From: Onchocerca lupi
Taxonomy: Eukaryota; Nematoda; Chromadorea; Rhabditida; Onchocercidae
NCBI GenBank assembly: GCA_028564675.1
Contig: JAOVVO010000006.1
Coordinates: 310,001-374,000 of the forward strand
Reading direction: 5' to 3'
Length of the DNA stretch: 64,000 nt
In this document: positions 60,401 to 64,000 of the stretch, piece by piece
Numbering within the stretch: position 1 is the first letter of the stretch
Layout of the letters: the number at the start of each line of letters is the position of its first letter
Notes under the pieces: generated by a model
What the model saw: the letters and a program-made list of their open reading frames with translations, nothing else
Database searches by the model: none
What the model was told of the DNA's origin: nothing
Made by a program: the position numbers and the translations under genes

Positions 60401-63220
60401 CTTTCTTAATGCACAACTTTTTCATGGATTTTGAAATTTTCAGTTGGAAATGAAATTTGCATTGCACACAATAGTTTGTGCTGAATGTAATCTCCAAGTA
60501 CCTCTGTCATCTTTGAGTAATTCATCCAACGATAACAAACACATCAAACTGCAACGTTTGCTGGTTAGTTTCAGATAAACTATGTAATTTTTATATTTTC
60601 TTGTGGTTTCCTATTTAATGACTTCTTTGTTTTAAAGTTATGTAAAAAAAAGAGATACCAATATTTCATATTATATATCGAATCATTTTGGGAAGTTTTT
60701 TTTAATAATCGGATGACTATAGATGCAAATGATAGAAATAATTGAAATAATCTGGTGTAGTCATTAATTGTCAAAATTGTGAGAATCACAATAATTATTG
60801 CCGAAATCGAACTAAATTTCAGAGTTATCACAATGCAGATAGATTAGTATCATGTGTTACACTATTCGCTGCTCGGCCTTCTGAGGTAGAGTATGTAACA
60901 ATAAAAGGTTGCGCGATGAAATATGGAATACCATTGCAATGTAAATTTTGTTCGCACAAGTTTATTTCTGCAGCAGATATCGAAAAACATCAGTTAGCTG
61001 AACATTCTGGGGAAGTGGCGAAATTGAAATGCCCGGTCTGTCCGCGCTTCTATGTTACTGACTGTTTTTATAGGTAAAAATATTGAATTTATTTTTATTG
61101 TTGCTATAAACATGATTTTTTCCTAAATTACTGTATAGGGGCAGTTTTGTCATTTACCAAATACATTACAAGTGCAATATGACAAGCAGAAATTTCTTGT
61201 CTTCTGTCTAGCTTCAGTACTAGTATTTCAGGGACCATCTATTATCGCATCATGGTGAAGTTTATTCGATGACGGACATATTAGAGAAGGCAACACTTTG
61301 GCCACCAGCTTTTTCTCGTAAAGCAACTTTTAAAATGGGCTGCTTCTTAGAAAAAATCATTGGTTCTGATGTGACGGAGTTATCGGGAGTCGAAAAATCC
61401 AGTGATGTTAGTTTCTTTTCTATTTTACATCTTGTCAGAATGATTACTTCTCTATGGAACAATGTTTCCGCCATACTGAATTTTACCTTTTGCAAGTTAA
61501 TTTCTTTTTCTTTTTCCATTTGGAATTATTTAGCCTTGTATTCATGTTTCTTATGTGTAGAAATTTTTTGGCTAGCTTAATATGTCATAAACGAAGTTCT
61601 TTTTTCAACAGTCTAACATACCAAAGGAAGATAAAAGGAATGCATCTCTTGATTACTATTTTTCTTATAATAGTAACAATGATTGTAAATGGGATTTCAA
61701 ATTAATTCTAGTTCTGTAAATCAGTGTACTTATTTTAACTTCTGATCTTTCAGCTCTCTGATGATGAAGATGAATCATATGAGAAATCATTATTGAACGA
61801 AAAAAATACGCTGATTAACGGGAAAAAAAAGTCGAAAAAAATCAGCGAAGAAATTAATCAGAATTTATGTTATTACTGTAAACAAGCAAAACTGGTAGGA
61901 AGTTATCGCAGTCGTTTTTTTTTCTCCAATAAGTGCTCTTTTCTTTAAATATTTTTTTATATCGCAAAATCATTAAAAACGGAAACTTCAATGTATTTCT
62001 TAAGTAAAATATCGCGAAACTTCGGCATATTTCTTGAGGGATAGAGGCAATTTGAGAATTGTATTTTTTATTCGTTTTTTTTTTTCTTTATTTTTTGCAT
62101 TTTAATTTTCCTTTTTAGGTGATGACCAAACCAGTACAATCTAGCCTTTGCCGATGCGTAAAATCAAAATGTGAACCAAAATCATTCGTAACAAAAAATT
62201 CTTTTACGAAATCACTTGTAGAAAAATTCACTCGGGAAGGACGGCTATACGTGGACAAAAATGATTCCATTATAGATACAACGATTGGCGCAATTATTGA
62301 TGATAGGTAAAAATTTTGCTGGTATTCCATTTAAAAAATAACTGAAAAAAAGGTCTCCAATAGTTTTTTCAGTCTCTCTAATTCTCAATTTTTCTAGTGT
62401 CTTCATTTGTGTCAGATGTAAAGGTCTTCATCTTGGTGACGAAAATATACTGAAACACCTTCGGATTTGTATGCAGAAAGACGTTGAATCTCCGGATCCA
62501 GAAAAGCATTTTGATCTGATGGACAGCAAAACTGTTAGTTAATGAATGTAATCAGCTTAGTTACTTTAATACTTGCTATTTTACTCGTTTGATAGACAAC
62601 AAAAAAGGACTTATAAAAAAAGTGCTGTTTTCGAGTAACGTTGAAATTAAATTTTTGAAATATTTGACTACTCCAGGTTATCCGCCTAACTCAGTCACAT
62701 TGTTCACCAAACGGTAGAATTAGTTGTCCAGAATGTGAAATAACATCTTGTTCAATCGCTAGCTTACGACGACATCTGGCTCTGCATCATGGCATTTTTG
62801 CATACTATAATATTCCAGGTTATTTGCTTTCCAAAGATCAGTTTTTTTGCGACCACACAAGTCTCATTTTGCGCGTTTATTCAAAATTTCTAATTATAGA
62901 AAGTCATAGAGCTGTTGGCATCATGGAATATATTCCGCCGAGTTACAAAACTGTTGAAGATACAAAACTTGATGTTGCTACAAGGATCAATTTAGAACTG
63001 AATTTGACACCAACAGGGGATTTTAAGCTGCGTCAGGACAAAAGATCTCTATCACCATCCCTCATCAATGGTAATTTCTTCACTAAAATTGTTTAGGAAC
63101 TATGCAAAATGAATTTATAGATTCTTCTCTTACGAAAAGAAAAATTAAAGGCGGTCCTCAAGAAATTTTCAAGGGCTTTGTAAATAAAAGCCATAAGCTA
63201 CACTAAAATTCTGTATTTCT

Positions 63221-63258
<38 letters not shown>

Positions 63259-63602
63259 GACTTCAGCTCTATAACTTCTTAAATTTTATTATAGAGAACA
63301 ACTCAAAGGTAGCTACTTCTAATATCCATCCAGCAGAAAACCTTCAAGTATGCTTTTAGAAGATTTTCCTTAATTTTTAATTTTATTTTAGTACTTTGAA
63401 CTAAAAGCATGACGAAACTCATGTTGTTAAGTGAAATTTACTGTGAGAAACATTGGTATTTTATTGATTTTCATGCTGTCAGGTCTTTATTTTTTAGGCA
63501 GCTCCATTGTCCATTGAAGCGCGGTCAACTTTGATGCAGGCTTTCATGGAACCATCACAGAATTCAACACTGAAAGAAAAATTCACTTGTATAGTCTGCT
63601 TT
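54467..63602 (+). CDS. Multi-C2H2 zinc-finger protein with partial HMG-box, 3' end unresolved
   Basis: Seventeen exons join in phase: 54467-54487, 54726-54788, 57158-57310, 58812-58898, 59263-59314, 59515-59681, 60009-60155, 60444-60563, 60823-61073, 61232-61406, 61754-61894, 62119-62306, 62398-62533, 62677-62818, 62900-63070, 63295-63347, 63498-63602 (724 codons so far). The start ATG at 54467 opens a 7-codon exon with a good donor. The N-terminal part is a charged coiled coil followed by WCQLSKKERLIYENMARHKI, resembling helices 2-3 of an HMG-box. Then come C2H2-type fingers: CPFCRNAV, CHYCFEGFSSLKQLRKH, CKFCSHKFISAADIEKHQ with AEH, CPVCPRFY with HLLSHHG, CVRCKGLH with HLRIC, and CPECEITSCSIASLRRH with LALHHG. 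A nuclear DNA- or chromatin-binding role is inferred. I do not recognise a named orthologue. The last exon seen ends FTCIVCF at a GT donor, so the gene goes on. Confidence 0.8.
55870..55892 (+). repeat. Poly-T tract
   Basis: A long T run in the second intron of the zinc-finger gene, preceded by shorter T runs broken by single C. Confidence 0.85.
57655..57840 (+). repeat. GC-richer block in an intron of the zinc-finger gene
   Basis: About 185 bases beginning AAGATCAGCGCTCGACCCTC are clearly richer in GC than the intron around them. They contain no good open frame and may be an inserted repeat fragment. No termini were found. Confidence 0.3.
63223..63255 (+). repeat. T33 homopolymer
   Basis: Thirty-three T residues in an intron of the zinc-finger gene, just upstream of the acceptor at 63293-63294. 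Confidence 0.95.
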
Positions 63603-64000
63603 GTAAGCTTGTTAATTTTTTTTTCTTAAAACTATTTTTAGCGGAAAATTAAAGGTTCTGTCAATTCTGGGATCTTTTTAAATATAATTCTGGGTAGAGT
63701 GAATGGTTTATCTTAAAAATGATATTGAGCAAACTTATTTGTTCGGTTAAGCGTCGATACTTATTGTTGCGAATACACTTAATTTCCCTCAGGAGTGTAT
63801 TTCTCTTTCTGTTTGATAATACTGTTTTGGTTTTTTCCTGGGATTTTTTTCAGGAGATATGAGGACACTAAAAAAATTGAAAAAATTGTTTTACAATAAA
63901 AGGCTCATGTCGTAGCGAAACTTGCTATTTAGATAGAGTTCTATGATGAACTTATGATAATTTGAAATATTAATTCAGACACAATCGTTGTGATCCCTTG
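63603..64000 (+). other. Right edge, probably intron of the zinc-finger gene
   Basis: Starts with a donor GTAAGC. One acceptor-like TTTTTTCAG occurs at about 63846-63854, but the sequence after it gives GAG ATA TGA in the needed phase, which would end the protein two residues later. Either this is the true 3' exon or the next exon lies beyond the window. Confidence 0.4.

Noticed and set aside
62115..62330. Minus-strand frame of 71 codons
   Set aside because: Antisense shadow of the zinc-finger gene exon 62119-62306, which is spliced in phase with its neighbours.
1..64000. tRNA or rRNA genes
   Set aside because: Scanning by eye for GGTTCGA-type B boxes paired with a cloverleaf found none; the CGGTTCGAAGAT at about 56364 has no matching acceptor stem.

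Overview
This is AT-rich eukaryotic DNA (my impression is about 70% A+T). It carries intron-rich animal genes with GT-AG introns of roughly 50-400 bases, many mononucleotide runs and transposon debris. Gene content points to a nematode, most likely a filarial or other spirurid. There is a DPY-19 protein very close to the Caenorhabditis one, and an ecdysone-receptor-type nuclear receptor, which filarial worms have and Caenorhabditis lacks. The species assignment is inference; no database could be searched. All exon coordinates were read by hand from splice signals, reading phase and family similarity.

Layout. 1-8721, all on the minus strand: a gankyrin/PSMD10-like ankyrin protein running off the left edge, the SNARE Sec20/BNIP1, the copper chaperone COX17, and the ubiquitin-conjugating enzyme UBE2K. 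The first three are close together (gaps of 377 and 550 bases), and COX17 has a 3' splice acceptor directly before its ATG, so they may form a trans-spliced cluster. 9080-9490 is a degenerate minisatellite. 11162-13308 (minus) is an unrecognised gene of about 294 residues. 16395-31263 (plus) is DPY-19, a C-mannosyltransferase of the ER membrane, interrupted by an intron of about 8 kb that holds a decayed Helitron and several repeat blocks. 33403-39717 (plus) is the nuclear receptor (NR1H/EcR group): long polyglutamine N-terminus, intact DNA-binding domain, LXR/EcR-like ligand-binding domain, and a Gln-rich tail where the AF-2 helix would be expected. 41838-49965 is a second decayed Helitron with a broken Pif1-type helicase; a broken spliced gene of unknown function ends at the helicase breakpoint. 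50330-52800 holds only small coding-looking fragments and a GC-rich island. 54467-63602 and probably beyond (plus) is a many-exon C2H2 zinc-finger protein with a partial HMG-box.

Main oddity. Both decayed Helitrons, at separate places and on opposite strands, have the same layout: one terminal sequence in front of the coding remnants, and an inverted, related terminal sequence after them. Both kinds of end trace back to a similar start, TCTATATAAATAAAAATG. Helitrons normally lack long terminal inverted repeats, so this shared architecture is the most unusual structure in the window. The recognisable host genes otherwise serve separate housekeeping roles: proteasome assembly, ER membrane fusion, copper delivery, ubiquitin transfer and protein C-mannosylation.
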